A stretch of 64,000 bases of DNA from contig NC_132894.1 in the NCBI RefSeq assembly GCF_030463535.1, positions 34,244,125 through 34,308,124 on the forward strand, in the 5' to 3' direction. Position 1 is the stretch's first letter. Each line of letters opens with the position of its first letter. Below are positions 37,601-48,300 of the stretch, one piece after another. A program made the translations under genes and the position numbers. The notes beneath the pieces were generated by a model that saw nothing but the letters and a program-made list of their open reading frames with translations, had not been told where the DNA came from and did not search any database. The stretch is from Salminus brasiliensis (taxonomy: Eukaryota > Chordata > Actinopteri > Characiformes > Bryconidae).

Positions 37601-38569
37601 TGAATTCATTAGAAGGGGTGTCCACAAACATTTGGAAACGTAGTGTGTCCTCAATTTTTGAGGTTCAGAATAATATTTAAGTTGCTGTCATCAAAATCTC
37701 CAAAACATGAGCTTTACATGAGGAGGAAAAATCCTTCTTAACAAAAATATTATAACAAAATATTATTTTCATTTATAAAAAATTAAAATATTATATATTT
37801 TGGGGCATGATATTTTGGGGAATGTAACTGCCAGATTCACGTTGGAGAAAAATCAGAAAAAATTAAATAAAATAAAAAGAAAATACCAAATCAATAAGAA
37901 GCATTAGGACATTGCAATATATAGGTATTATTTCTGTGATGATTAAATAGTGATACTCAAACATATTTATACAGGAACTTTCACCAGAAGTCAATGACTC
38001 AACATGTCATCATACTGATAATGAATGATAATGAATAGTGCATCCAAGACTGGAGTAAAATAAATAAATAATATTGGACAGGTATAATCTGCCTCTGGTA
38101 GATCTGTCAATTTTCTTGTTGTTTAAGCAGCAAAAAGGTAAAAAAAAAAAATGTATGGGACACTGCACAAGATGTTGCACGTCCTGCGATGTGCACAATG
38201 CCATAGCGATGCTGAGACAATATATGGTGCAGCCCTGATAATAACGTGCAGCAAAAGCCATTAATGTTTCACCCACAACACGACAGCAGCATCTTCCTCC
38301 TTCATCCAGGACTTGAAGGTAACCTGAAACAGGCCTGAACCAAGGCAACTGCAGAAAGCCCTTTCTGTGCTCAGACATGTCTGTTTCTGATGTGTGCCAG
38401 CTGTTCAAAGCTCAGAGTTCAGTTTTCTTTTTGTGGCTCAGATTTGCTTCCATGCTTCATAATTTTGTGTTTGTGGTTTCATGATATAATTTGCATCTTT
38501 TCACATCTGTTTTTTTGTGCCTCTGTGACACAAAGCCTGCATGCTTTCATTCACTTGCTTGCTGAGGTT

Positions 38570-38614
<45 letters not shown>

Positions 38615-40033
38615 CTGTGCAAAGGTCTCAGTTCCCTGGAAAAAAAAAGTGGCACTATATAAATAAACACTAATAATAACACTGCTACAGAAAGTGGTGG
38701 AGGTTCTCCATCACTGTGTTCATCATTAGAACATCTCCAAAGTTCTCCTCATGGAGTCTAGTATTATTTAGAGTTCTCCTCAGATCAACACCTGGTTTGG
38801 TGGTAAATCAGGGCTTAATAATGGTTAAATCAGGTGAGCTGCTGCTGCTGCTGCTGATGGAGTTGATTGAACACAGCCTCCACGCTGTGCTGGCTGGACT
38901 GGGGGGCGTCCAGGAGAAACCTGGAAGAACCGAGCTCTGTTCTTCAGACTAGCTCACCGACAAGATCTCACTGCTTTCTCTCTTCAGAATGAGAAGCTCT
39001 TGTTTCTCCTTTTTACTGGATTTATGTTCATCTGCTTTATCTGTTCTGATGGGATCTGGAGCTTCTACAGCAAAAAAACTCTCTTATTGCTGAGAGACAT
39101 GAGTCAGAATAACAGGACAAAGGGCACAAAACGTCCGCAGAGAACTGTACGAATGGTCCTAGCATGAGAACGAATGCAAGCAGGTGGTAGTCGGTGAACA
39201 TCCTGCAAAGTGCTCACAGGAACAGTTTCAGTCATGCTGGAGCCTCTCTCTCACAGACCAACTGCCAGACTTTCACCATCCGTGAGAGTCACTCTTTCTG
39301 CTGAAGCCACCTGCAGAGATGAGTGACTCTGCAAACCGGCTGAACCGAGCAGCTTCTATTTTGGATGCAGCAGAAACCAAATGTTTGGTTGCTGAGATTT
39401 GTTCTCCTCCTCTTACCAATGCTTGACTTGAAAAAGGGTCACATACAGTCCTGCTGCTACACAATAAAGCTGAAAATTAACTAACTAGTGTTTCACCTAC
39501 AATTCATTAATTAACTAATTAATTTACTATAAAAACAAATAAAAAAAAACAATTATACTTTCAGTTGCTTCCTCTCATATTGCAACACAATCACTCCAAG
39601 GTGGGCAATATGCTAAAATCATTTATGAATATTTACATACTGAATTTTATGATATACAATATTTAATGCACCAGGATTTTAATACAGCCCCATGCTTTAA
39701 ACAGTGATGCCTATTCCCCATTAGCTGCAGCACATCCAACTTACCAGGATTAATAACCCTCCTTTACGAAAACTCAGTCCAGAATGTCTCATTATAGAAA
39801 CTGCTACTAAAAATAAAGTGATATTACAGAACTGATTAATCAGCAGCTCATCTGATCTAACCTGTGGGGCTGGATTATTATTTATACACACACAAAGATC
39901 AGATCAGTATCGGCTGAAACTCTGCATTAATAGACTTTAATCAGGGGGCAGAATAACTTGATCGGGACATCCCCAATTACAGGAATATTTACGGCAGAAC
40001 AGTCGCCTCTAAGCACGACCTTTCTGCCCTCAC

Positions 40034-40067
<34 letters not shown>

Positions 40068-40289
40068 AAGCCTCATACCTCCATGCTCGAGAAAGACACG
40101 GACGCAGCGCTCCTTGCCCTTAGCGGCGGAGAAGTGGAGCAGGGTCCAGCCGTTGGCATCTCTGATCTTGGGCGAATAGCCCTGCTCCAGCATCTTGCGC
40201 ACAGTGTAGACATCGCCAGCCGCCACCGCCGCCTGGATCTGCAGCTCCTCCTGTAGCTCCGGGTTCCTTCTGCAGTGATGGTTCAGCAT
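31544..40289 (-). CDS. asb7: Ankyrin repeat and SOCS box protein 7
   Basis: Complete coding region on three exons (40079-40289, 34214-34819, 31544-31683 on the minus strand), 957 nt, 318 residues, equal to the human length. ASB proteins are substrate receptors of Elongin B/C-Cullin-5 ubiquitin ligases; ASB7 is reported to act on DDA3 in spindle control. Residues 13-242 hold about seven ankyrin repeats with typical TPLHLA-like helices (WTLLHFSAAKG at 48-58, TALHYAAMHGR at 83-93, WTPLHVAAHYGR at 118-129, TPLHLSALRDD at 216-226). The SOCS box is at about 265-318, with the BC-box L278-x3-C282 and a Cullin-box-like LPIAKVMKDYLKH. The start MLNHHCRRNPEL matches the family start. Splice phases join without frameshift and no break is seen. 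It is divergent from lins1. Confidence 0.98.
31845..32028. mobile_element. MITE-like repeat in asb7 intron
   Basis: Core gaccaatagaaatgctct and right end tggagatacaagg. It lies about 160 bp from the last exon. Confidence 0.5.
32930..34110. repeat. Diverged repeat units rich in TCGATTAATCGA in asb7 intron
   Basis: A unit of about 300-350 bp recurs near 33230, 33560 and 33890. It contains gcgagactaggctgcaa, an 'acctacaat' block, many attaatcga palindromes and a terminal ccacaatat. Shorter traces occur at 35220-35410 and 39480-39600. The palindromes resemble the ATCGATTAATC repeats common in fish DNA and are likely transposon-derived. Confidence 0.6.
34214..34819 (-). CDS. asb7: asb7 main ankyrin exon
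   Basis: 606 nt encoding residues 71-272 plus the first base of codon 273. The acceptor tttgacgcag precedes CTGACCCC; the donor is ACAC/gtaggt. The third codon position is strongly G/C, which leaves long antisense and off-frame ORFs (up to 162 codons) that are not genes. Confidence 0.97.
34860..35917. other. asb7 intron 2, 3' part
   Basis: AT-rich intronic DNA with traces of the TCGATTAAT repeat. A C-run sits at 35702-35711. 35440-35590 contains an imperfect inverted repeat (aaatcttcaaatctggacct against ccagatttgaagaattt). Confidence 0.45.
35918..36146 (+). mobile_element. tRNA-derived SINE with L2-type tail
   Basis: The tRNA-like head has a B box, ggttcgatacc (35994-36004), preceded by gtgagctaccacaccatg. 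The tail 36097-36146 (taagtcgctctggataagag) equals the 3' end of the L2-type LINE fragments at 3585 and 53700, the usual SINE/LINE partner relation. Confidence 0.75.
36147..37109. other. asb7 intron 2, no further gene
   Basis: Short ORFs only. No nested gene is seen. Confidence 0.4.
37110..37648 (+). mobile_element. Non-autonomous Tc1/mariner-like element, full length
   Basis: Both ends are present: cactacatggacaaaagtat at the left and tgtccacaaacatttgg ... acgtagtgt at the right, as inverted repeats of the family. The interior includes ttttgttggagtgaatgtct and a poly-GT insert at 37540-37552. At 539 bp it is the longest copy here. No transposase. Confidence 0.75.
37649..38570. other. asb7 intron 2, unannotated
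   Basis: AT-rich, then mixed composition. ORFs of 90-132 codons at 38010-38662 have no family resemblance. Confidence 0.4.
38571..39430. mobile_element. (CA)n followed by unclassified repeat-like DNA
   Basis: (CA)n covers 38573-38611. From agtactgtgcaaaggtct (38611) onward to about 39430 the DNA has the look of a fish DNA-transposon remnant, but no transposase frame or second terminus was identified, so the class is open. Confidence 0.3.
40039..40068. repeat. (AAC)n microsatellite beside the asb7 donor site
   Basis: Ten AAC triplets on the plus strand. In the asb7 transcript they read (GUU)n starting about 11 nt inside the intron after the exon 2 donor. Confidence 0.9.
40079..40289 (-). CDS. 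asb7: asb7 first coding exon
   Basis: Encodes residues 1-70 plus one base of codon 71. The start codon is at 40287-40289. The donor is CATGGAG/gtatga. A likely 5' UTR part of the same exon runs to about 40331, where the minus strand shows a ctgagagcag acceptor. Confidence 0.96.
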
Positions 40290-40559
40290 CCTGTCACATC
40301 TCGCAGTAATGGATTCAGCAGTCTTGTGTGCCTGCTCTCAGAGAGACAACAAGGAAGGGTTGAGGAGGTATTTCATGCAGGATTAACCCTTTCAACCCTT
40401 ACTATGAAAGTTTGTGATTTCTATGAACGTGGTTGAAAAGTTAGGCGCTGGCATAAGCTGCCATTATCAGACTGATCTATTATACTGTTTACATCCCAAT
40501 AAAGAGAGAGAGGCATGATTAAGGATGCCGCTCACTCAAGATGATCATATTCAGGTCTA

Positions 40560-40826
40560 AGTCATGTCCAAATATTTGTGGACACCCTTTCCAAACGAAT
40601 ATATATTAAATCTACTTGCACAGCTCGTCTAGTCCCTGTTCTGCCAATAGAATAGGACTCTCTAGAGCACATAACCATCATGAACCCATAGGTACCATGC
40701 TGCCTAATGCTTCAGGCGTGGGCTGGAGGGGTATATAAAGCCCCCCAGCATTGAGCAAGTGTGGAGCAGTGGAAGAACTGTGATGAATGAATGAGCAGGT
40801 GTCCCAAAACTTGTATGGTGGTCTAC
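40560..40826 (-). mobile_element. Tc1/mariner-like element, internally deleted
   Basis: Left end tgtccaaatatttgtggaca; right end gagcaggtgtcccaaaactt. About half the length of the full copy. It lies in asb7 intron 1. Confidence 0.65.
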
Positions 40827-40840
40827 ACCTACAGTGTACA

Positions 40841-41070
40841 TGGTGGTTGGTGTGGCGCGCAACAGATAACACCACTACCTGCCTACCACTGAGCTACCAC
40901 ACCATGTGGGAGGCTACCTGCCACACCATGTGGGAGGCTGGGGTTCGATTCCCCAGCCTCGATTCTGGGTGATTGTGCTTGGGCCAGACTCCTAACACTA
41001 CACTGACCCTCAACCTCTGTAATACAGGTAACCTTGTAAGTCTTGGAAGTAAATTACATAAATGCAATGC
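40841..41070 (+). mobile_element. tRNA-derived SINE with internal 24-bp duplication
   Basis: Same family as 35918-36146. The 19-mer ccacaccatgtgggaggct occurs at 40897-40915 and again at 40921-40939, just before the B box ggttcgattcc. The tail is degenerate. Confidence 0.75.
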
Positions 41071-41465
41071 AAATGTACATGGATACATGGATCATAAATC
41101 AAAACGTACATTCAGGTGATTTTCCCAACAAATCCCCGATCGGGACCTTACCCTTACCCTTGCTTAAAGTCCAGCAGTCCTCGAAGCCTCTTTGTACTTC
41201 GTGGCCATTCTTAAGGCCAGCATCAAACGTAGGAGCTGGAGAGAAGGAGAAACCTATGGAGAACCACCAAGACACCAATAACACAATCAATCAATCAATC
41301 AATCAATACAAGAAATCACACAGATCAATTCTACAGACAATCCTAAAGGTGAAAGGAGGTAAAACAGCTGTATTATTATTAATAATATTATTATTATTAC
41401 ACAGTATTTAGAAAGGCTGTTAGGCTGATGCTGTATGTACTAAGGTAGACTGTCAGAAAGCCACA

Positions 41466-41586
41466 GCAGCTCAGCTCAGCTCAGCCCAGCTCAGCTCAGC
41501 TCAGCCCAGCCCAGCCCAGCTCAGCCCAGCCCAGCCCAGCCCAGCCCAGCTCAGCCCAGCTCAGCCCAGCCCAGCCCAGCTCAGCT
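41466..41586. repeat. Pentanucleotide (AGCYC)n repeat
   Basis: About 24 copies alternating agctc and agccc, inside asb7 intron 1 near the promoter. Confidence 0.9.
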
Positions 41587-41910
41587 CTGTGTTATTGTTG
41601 TCATTCGACCTGCCTGCTCCTGTTAGCTCGCTGGCTCGGCTAACTCAGCTAGCCTATACAGGAGAGCTGTAAACCGGGCTAAACTGTTATAACCTAGACA
41701 TTACAGCAAGCTTATTAACCTATAAAAGATGTGCTGCTTCTCTACTAACCCTTTATAATACACACATGACCGCAGGAATGCTGTAGAAGCCGCTGCCTGC
41801 CTGAACGGGACCAGACTCGCTCCGGCAGGAGCGAACAATGAGCGGTTAGCTTGCTGGCTAGCTGGCTAGCCTGCGTTAGCCTGAGACGCTGGGAAACCCT
41901 GGCGACCTAC

Positions 41911-42250
41911 CTCCACTTGCCCTGATCGCTTTCGTCCAGACTAGCTAGCTAGCTCCCTTCACCTGAAGCGCGAACTGTCCGACAGAGACTCACACGCGCT
42001 CGCAGGCACCAAGCACCACCTGGCTAGCTAATGCTAATGCTAATGCTAAAGCTAAAGGCTGTAGCTAGCGCCCAGCAGCAGTGCGGGAGGTTAGCCTAGG
42101 TTTAGCCTAGCCTAGCTAACAGCTGCTGCCCACTGTCCCCGCGGCTGCGGTTCTCGGTTCACGTTGCAGAAACTCCCCCAACTCAGGCGTGAGGCTTCAC
42201 TTCAGTGTGCCGGGCAGGTTGTGGCCGCCGCGGCTTAGAAAGAAGGGCCG
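41911..42250 (-). promoter_or_regulatory. asb7: Candidate asb7 noncoding first exon and CpG-rich promoter
   Basis: The minus strand shows a good donor, GTGGAG/gtaggtcg, at 41911/41910. Upstream is CpG-rich DNA (gccgccgcgg near 42225) with no TATA box, typical of a broad housekeeping promoter. The exact start site is unknown. Confidence 0.4.
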
Positions 42251-42450
42251 GGGAGACATGAAACGCAGCTAACAGGCTAAGAGGAGCTAGCCGTCCGCTT
42301 CGAGACTTCGGCTGTGGCGCCCTCGACCAATCAGAGCGCAGGAGAGACGAATTTGAGCTGTCAAATCAGCGGCGCGCTCTAATCAGCGCACTTGCGCCCT
42401 AACTAGGGCACTTAGCTAGCTGGAGGGAGTCGCTAAGGGAATGTTGTCAG
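42251..42450. promoter_or_regulatory. Candidate shared promoter region with CCAAT box
   Basis: A CCAAT box in NF-Y context (accaatcagagcg, CCAAT at 42327-42331) lies in GC-rich DNA with two further aatcagcg motifs, near 42364 and 42381. In human, ASB7 and LINS1 start head to head with a short gap, so this region may also serve lins1, but no lins1 first exon could be placed here. Confidence 0.35.
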
Positions 42451-42599
42451 CCAGAACATTAGGACCAGGACAGGGTTTCTATCTAGAGTGTAGATCTAAA
42501 CGTGTTTTATATAGAAGCAAAATATTCACTGACTGAAGCAGAACCCTTGGTACTAGATACAATCAAGGTGTCTATCCATTTCCACTATATATATATATA

Positions 42600-42685
42600 T
42601 AAGGTAAAGGTGCACGTATTTGTCACTGTATAGTGCACAGCGAAATGTGTCCTCCGCATTTAACCCATCTGGTAGTGAACACACA

Positions 42686-42722
<37 letters not shown>

Positions 42723-42915
42723 GTTAGGGGCAGTGAGTACACACACACACACACACCCAGAGCGGTGGGCAGCCAACTCCAGGTCCCGGGGAGCAGAGAG
42801 GGTAAAGGGCCTTGCTCAAGGGCCCAACAGTGGCAGCTTGCCGAGCCCGGGAATCGAACCCACAACCCTGTTATCGATATCCCGGCGCTCTAACCGCTGA
42901 GCCACCACTGCCCAT
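42600..42915. mobile_element. Interspersed repeat with embedded (CA)n
   Basis: Begins aaggtgcacgtatttgtcac and holds agcgaaatgtgtcctccgca, (CA)n at 42683-42719, and 3' blocks aagggcccaacagtggcagc and gctctaaccgctgagccacc. On the minus strand it reads gggttcgattcccggg, a B-box-like motif. Fragments of the same 3' part are at 11080-11115 and 63755-63870. Confidence 0.6.
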
Positions 42916-43965
42916 ATATACCAAGAAGAACAATAACACAATCAATCAATCAATACAAGAAGCACAGAAATCACGCAGATCAATTCTACAGCCAATCCTA
43001 AAGGTGATATATATATATATATATTAAATATATACATTCAAGTGGTTATTTAAGTTGCCATTCGTTGTTCTTTTAAATAAACCCGTTTTGCTTGAGTGTT
43101 TATAAAACTGTTCAATTCCAACTACGACTACAGCAGAACCCTTGATGCTATATGTAGAACCATTAAAAAAGGTTCTATTAAGAACTATATACAACACGAC
43201 TTTTCAGTCGTCCAGGTAAAGAGCCACTGATGCATTGAAATGATGATTACAGGTGAGATACATTTGAATGTTATTGCTAGAACCTTTGGTACCATATAGA
43301 ACCACTTTGAAAGGTTCTTTAAAGAACCATCTCCAACCCTGTTTAGACGTGGGAAACTTGGATTTTAGTTGATATTAAAGATTAAAACGCAACAGTTCAA
43401 AGTGCTACAAATTATATAATATTAATAATAATTATTATTATTGTTATTATTATTATTATTATCATCATCATTCAGTTACTACTGTGAATTAATACAAATT
43501 GACCAAGTAATATCTTAAATAAATCTCTAAAAAATGTAAAGAAATAAATATATTTCATTCCATTTCCACTGGCACTGGTGTTAATATTCCTATTATTGTT
43601 AGTGTTTCACAGCTGACATAAGTGATTATTATTATAACTATAACTACAAGATTTATTTTGTATTTAATAAGTAATAATTACAAAGCTTATTAGCTAAGCT
43701 ATATATATATATATTATTCTAATATTATAAATAAATAATTATAGAATGGAATAGAAATGCCTCACTGATTCCTTTAATTTATATTACTATAAATAACTAT
43801 TCATAACAAAAATAAACAAACAAACAATATGGTCCTTTATTAGCTAACGCTCTAAGAATTCTTAGAAAGTTAAAATTTGATTTCAAAAATAAAATAAAAG
43901 TCTAATATGATTCATTATATTTGTGTAGCATCATTTGATCATTTTCATCTGAAGAGGGTGTTCAT
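42916..43965. other. AT-rich DNA between asb7 and lins1
   Basis: Contains agaacc-type repeat traces at 43130-43330 and microsatellite-like (TTA)n at 43427-43470. No exon was recognised. Confidence 0.4.
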
Positions 43966-44315
43966 GTGGTGCCTCCTGTTGTCCTGACAAACCCAGCACC
44001 GCTTCAAAGCAGTAGTGCACTCAGTAGTGAGCGAGTGTATAGGGCGCGAGTGCACCGATTGGAGAAGACCCACCGTTCTGCTGCCGTAAATAAATGGTTG
44101 TTTTTTGCGACTGTTTTCACCACCCGGAGACTCGGCGTGAGTTTCAGAGCAGAGCTGAGAAGCAGAGCAAACACACTCGGTTCGGTTCGGTTCGGTTCGG
44201 ATTCGGATTCAAATCGACACCGAATCACATAACGAGTCACTGAAGTGAACCAGTTACGGCAACGACTCCTGCGCGCTCTCGTCTGCAGTTCAGCTGATTT
44301 TATAGACTCTGCTCT

Positions 44316-44317
<2 letters not shown>
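43966..44317 (+). promoter_or_regulatory. lins1: Candidate lins1 promoter or 5' noncoding exon
   Basis: A GC-rich CpG patch (agggcgcgagtgcaccgattgg, containing an inverted CCAAT) and a (GGTTC)n run at 44178-44199 lie 0.8-1.1 kb before the lins1 start. A donor-like ggcgtgagt occurs near 44135. This is the nearest promoter-like sequence, but transcription is not shown. Confidence 0.25.

Positions 44318-44371
<54 letters not shown>
44318..44371. repeat. (GT)n microsatellite
   Basis: About 26 GT copies. Confidence 0.9.
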
Positions 44372-44373
<2 letters not shown>

Positions 44374-44565
44374 GGATAGAGATAGTAGAGATGATGGACT
44401 GGTTGACACCGTTGGTCGAATTCGTTTATTATTCATAATTATTCACAAGACGTCAACCTTGCAGGATTTGTTGGTCTTTTGGACCAGTGGTCTTCAGCCC
44501 ACCTCCTGGAGAACTACCTTTCAGCAGGTCTGAACTTCAGCCTGTGTCTAACACACCACATTCAG

Positions 44566-44960
44566 CCAATCAAGGACGTCTGGAAGCCGTAATTTTGGGA
44601 TCAGGTGGGTTAGGATTAAGGATTAGGGATTAGGGTTGGATCCAAAGACCCTCTCCAGGACCAGGGTTGGAGACCAGGGTTGGAGGTCATGGTTGGGCAC
44701 CACTAAGACGAATACAACCCCAACCCAAGTCTGGTACTTCTCAATAAGCCAGTCAAGGACGTCTGAAGGCTGTGATTTTGGGATCAGGTGGGTTAGGATT
44801 AAGGATTAGGGATTAGGGTTGGATCCAAAGACCCTCTCCAGGACCAGGGTTGGAGACCAGAGTTGGAGACCAGGGTTGGGCACCACTAAGACGAATACAA
44901 CCTTAACCCAAGTCTGGTACTTCTCAATAAAACAATCGAGGACGTCTGGGGGCTGTAGAC
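44566..44960 (+). repeat. Tandem repeat of about 182 bp, two full copies and a part
   Basis: Copies start with caaggacgtctgg-type blocks at about 44572, 44754 and 44936. Each has gggatcaggtgggttagg and gattagggattagggttgg, which contains TTAGGG-like telomere motifs, and ccctctccaggaccagggtt. The array ends about 100 bp before the lins1 start codon. Confidence 0.85.
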
Positions 44961-45065
44961 GGTTGGATCAGGACAGTCTGATCCAAAGATTAGGGTTGGA
45001 TCCAGGGAAGAACATCAGGCATCAGTTAGTCCGGCCCGTAGACTAAGCCTGCCGATGAGGTGAAC

Positions 45066-45371
45066 ATGGGTGATCCCGGTTCAGATTTGCAGGCAGTGTT
45101 CCAGGTTTTCCAGGCTGGAGACGTTCCTGGAATGTCTAGTGAGGAGCTGGCGGGTAGAATTTCGGTAACCTTGGCGCGTTCGGTACAGCGCTTAACCCCG
45201 CCTGCACTCAGCACTGGTAGTCCAGACGTAGACTCGGCCTGCTTGTGTCTGACCCTCATTGGGAAGATGATTGCTGGACTGGCGTCAGACAGCTTGCAGC
45301 AGGATGCCAAAGCTCTCTACGAAGACGCCTTGAGGAAGCTCTTCGGCCCGGCAGAACTGATGTCAGAACTT
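45066..45371 (+). CDS. lins1: lins1 coding exon 1
   Basis: Residues 1-102. Context gaacATGg. Donor ctt/gtgagt, phase 0. The N-terminal 60 residues are the least certain part. Confidence 0.85.
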
Positions 45372-48300
45372 GTGAGTGAGTCTCCAGCGGGTTCTTCCTC
45401 AGCTGGAACGGACCGGCAGGTGTTTGAGTCATGACTATCTGATGTCTTCTGTTTGGGCTTTGTTGCAGAGACGTCTCCTAACCTGCAGGGACAGGTTATT
45501 GTCCCATTTGACTGCAAAGTGTGTGTCGTCGTTTGTCATCTACGATGTCTGTCGCTGTGTAAGTACTCTGTTAGTGTGATTTCAGGCCTGGCCGAGGCTT
45601 CAGCCAATCAGTGATTTCCACTGAAAGCTTAGAAGGTTGTTTTTTTTACAGGGCCTTCTTCTGTAATGTTGTTATTTTGGAGATTTGGAGGTTTTTGTTG
45701 GACAATGAAAAAAAAAGATGATTTATTTTTTATGTATTAAGGACTACTATGAAATTAAGAGATAAGATAAGATAGTCCTTTATTAGTCCCACAGTGGGGA
45801 AATTATCAGTGTCACAGCAGAAAGGGATAGATAAATAATTTACACTATATACACAATATAAATAAGAATTAAAAAAGCAATAACAATATTATTTACAGAT
45901 TATTGCAAATGACTCACATAGTATTTAATAAGAATTATAGTATATAATAAGATTTATATAATAAGACTTATTATATTATATATTAATCTTATAAAATGTA
46001 TATTACACAAGTTTATTATCTAAGTAACATCAAAGTAACTAATAGAAATCTTCATATTATTATTATTATTATTATTATTACATAGCCACTTCTTTGAATT
46101 AATAGAACTTCATTTAGTAATATCTTCCTAAAATCTTCCTAAATATGTTTATCTATCTATTTATATGGATATTCATGTTACTGTCACTATATCACAGCTG
46201 ATACGAGTCAGTATTATTGACTAGAAGATTTATTTAATAAGTGAGAAGTCAGAAGTATTTGGCTTAATATATAGTTGATAATATATATAATATAATATAT
46301 TAATAATGCCAAATAAATAACATGAATATTATAGAATGGAATAGAAGTACTTTATTGATCACAAAGAAAACAGCAGAATTATGGCAGTATTAGTAGTATA
46401 CTGATAATGGCATAATTCTGCTGTTTTCTTTGTGATCAATAAAGTACTTCTATATATTTATAAAATATATAATAAATATATATTTATATATTATATATTT
46501 ATATAAATATTAAATAAATAAATAATATATTTATTTATTATATATATGTATAAATATATCAAAATGTATATAACACAAATGATATATAAGTGATATATAA
46601 TTATATATATCATAAAATGTATATAACAGAAGTCTATTACATAGGTAACATCAAAGTAACCAATAAAAGAATTCAGATAATTATAATATTCCCACCAATT
46701 CAGCATAGTTCAAATGTAAAGTTAAATGTAAATGTAGAGTAGAGTTCAGAGGGTTTGTGTGAAATTGTAGTTTATTTTTAGGGAACTTACCAGCTCTGAT
46801 GTCTTTACAGTGGTGGTGAATGAAACCAAGTGTTGCCACGACGACAACACAAATATAGGCATTTTATTTACTATCCAAACCCACCAGTGAAGCTGGTGAT
46901 GCTGGCAAGGCAGTGTCTCGGGCATCAGGCAGTGTATTCACGGCCAGTAGGTGTAATAAGTGAGGGAGCTTTTAGGGGTTCAGACGTCTGGTTCAAATTC
47001 ACCTCCGCTGTGAACTCAGGAGGTTCCTCATTAAAGATGAGCATTATGATCATTTTTAGCATTTAGCCAGTCATAGGAGTCCAGTCAAGGTCTTAACACC
47101 AGTGACCGCTCCAAGCTCTCCCATTAAATCAGTAGGGACGGACATGGATGCTGAGCTCATTGATGAGGCATAAGTGATGTACTGGTGAGTTCCTCTTCAT
47201 TGCAGGGTGACGTGGACCCCGTTTGGGCGGCCGCCTGTGCTGAAGCGTTCCAGGCGCCGGCTCCTGGCTGCACGCTGGACACATGTCTGTGGTCACTAAC
47301 AGAAGTGATCAAAGGAGTGCTGAGAGGAGATTGTGCCAACAAACGAGGTATGAAGTGTTCTCATAGGAACCCAGTCAGGTTCCCGGTGTCCCGAAAGCAT
47401 TGAGTGGTAGAGAGAGAGAGAGCGTCCAGTGTGAAGCTCGCTCGACCCCTTTAAGAATCGGCTTTGTGCTAAAATGCTTTCAGGAAGCCCAGCCCTGAAT
47501 GACTCAGGGGTTCTCTTTTCTTTCGATAATGATGGACAAAAGTATTTGGACACCTCTTTCATCTTAGATCAAGGGCATTTACAAAAGAGTTGATCCTGCT
47601 TTTGTTGGAGTGACTGTCTCTACTGTCCAGGGAAGAAGGCTTTCTGCTAGATTTTGGAGGTCAGGATGTTGGATGCTGGATGATGATCACCACTTCACCT
47701 CATCCACAAACCACCAACTCACCCCAAAAGTATTGGATGGGGCACTATCCATCATTCCAAAGAACACAGCTGCACTGCTCCACAGCTCAGACCCTAAAAA
47801 TCTAGTATAAGGCCTTCTTGAAGACGAGTAGAGACTGTTACTGCAGTGAAGGAAAACAATCCACCTATTATTACCCTTGATTTTTAAAAGCAAGGTGTCC
47901 ACAAACTTTTTTTTTTCTCCACAGAGATTTTGAGGAAACTTCTCGTTGGGTTTGAAGCAGATCTGACTTCCCTGTATTCAAAGATGCTCCTTCAAGACAA
48001 ACTTGAACCGTGGCAGACAGCAGAGTCACTCACTGACCTCAGTGTCACCGTATCTACATTCATGGACCTCCTTGAAGCTCTCAGTGCTTCCAGGCTGAGA
48101 TACGGTGTCTGCTCCTCTGTTCAGAGACTGATGTTCCTTCACACCTCAGCTCTACTCAGTCTGACGGACTCCAGCTTGGAGTACTTTGTGAAGAAGCGGA
48201 TGTTGCTGCTGATGAAGAGGACAGTGGTCCAGAGGCCAGGAGAAGACTGGGCTTTAGGTGAACGCCATGCTGCACTGCAGGGTGATGAGTTTTTGACTGG

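Noticed and set aside
42447-42475. Further end of the TIR transposon (tcagccagaacattagga)
   Set aside because: Similar to the tcagccataacatta end but with several mismatches and no partner end; too weak to call.
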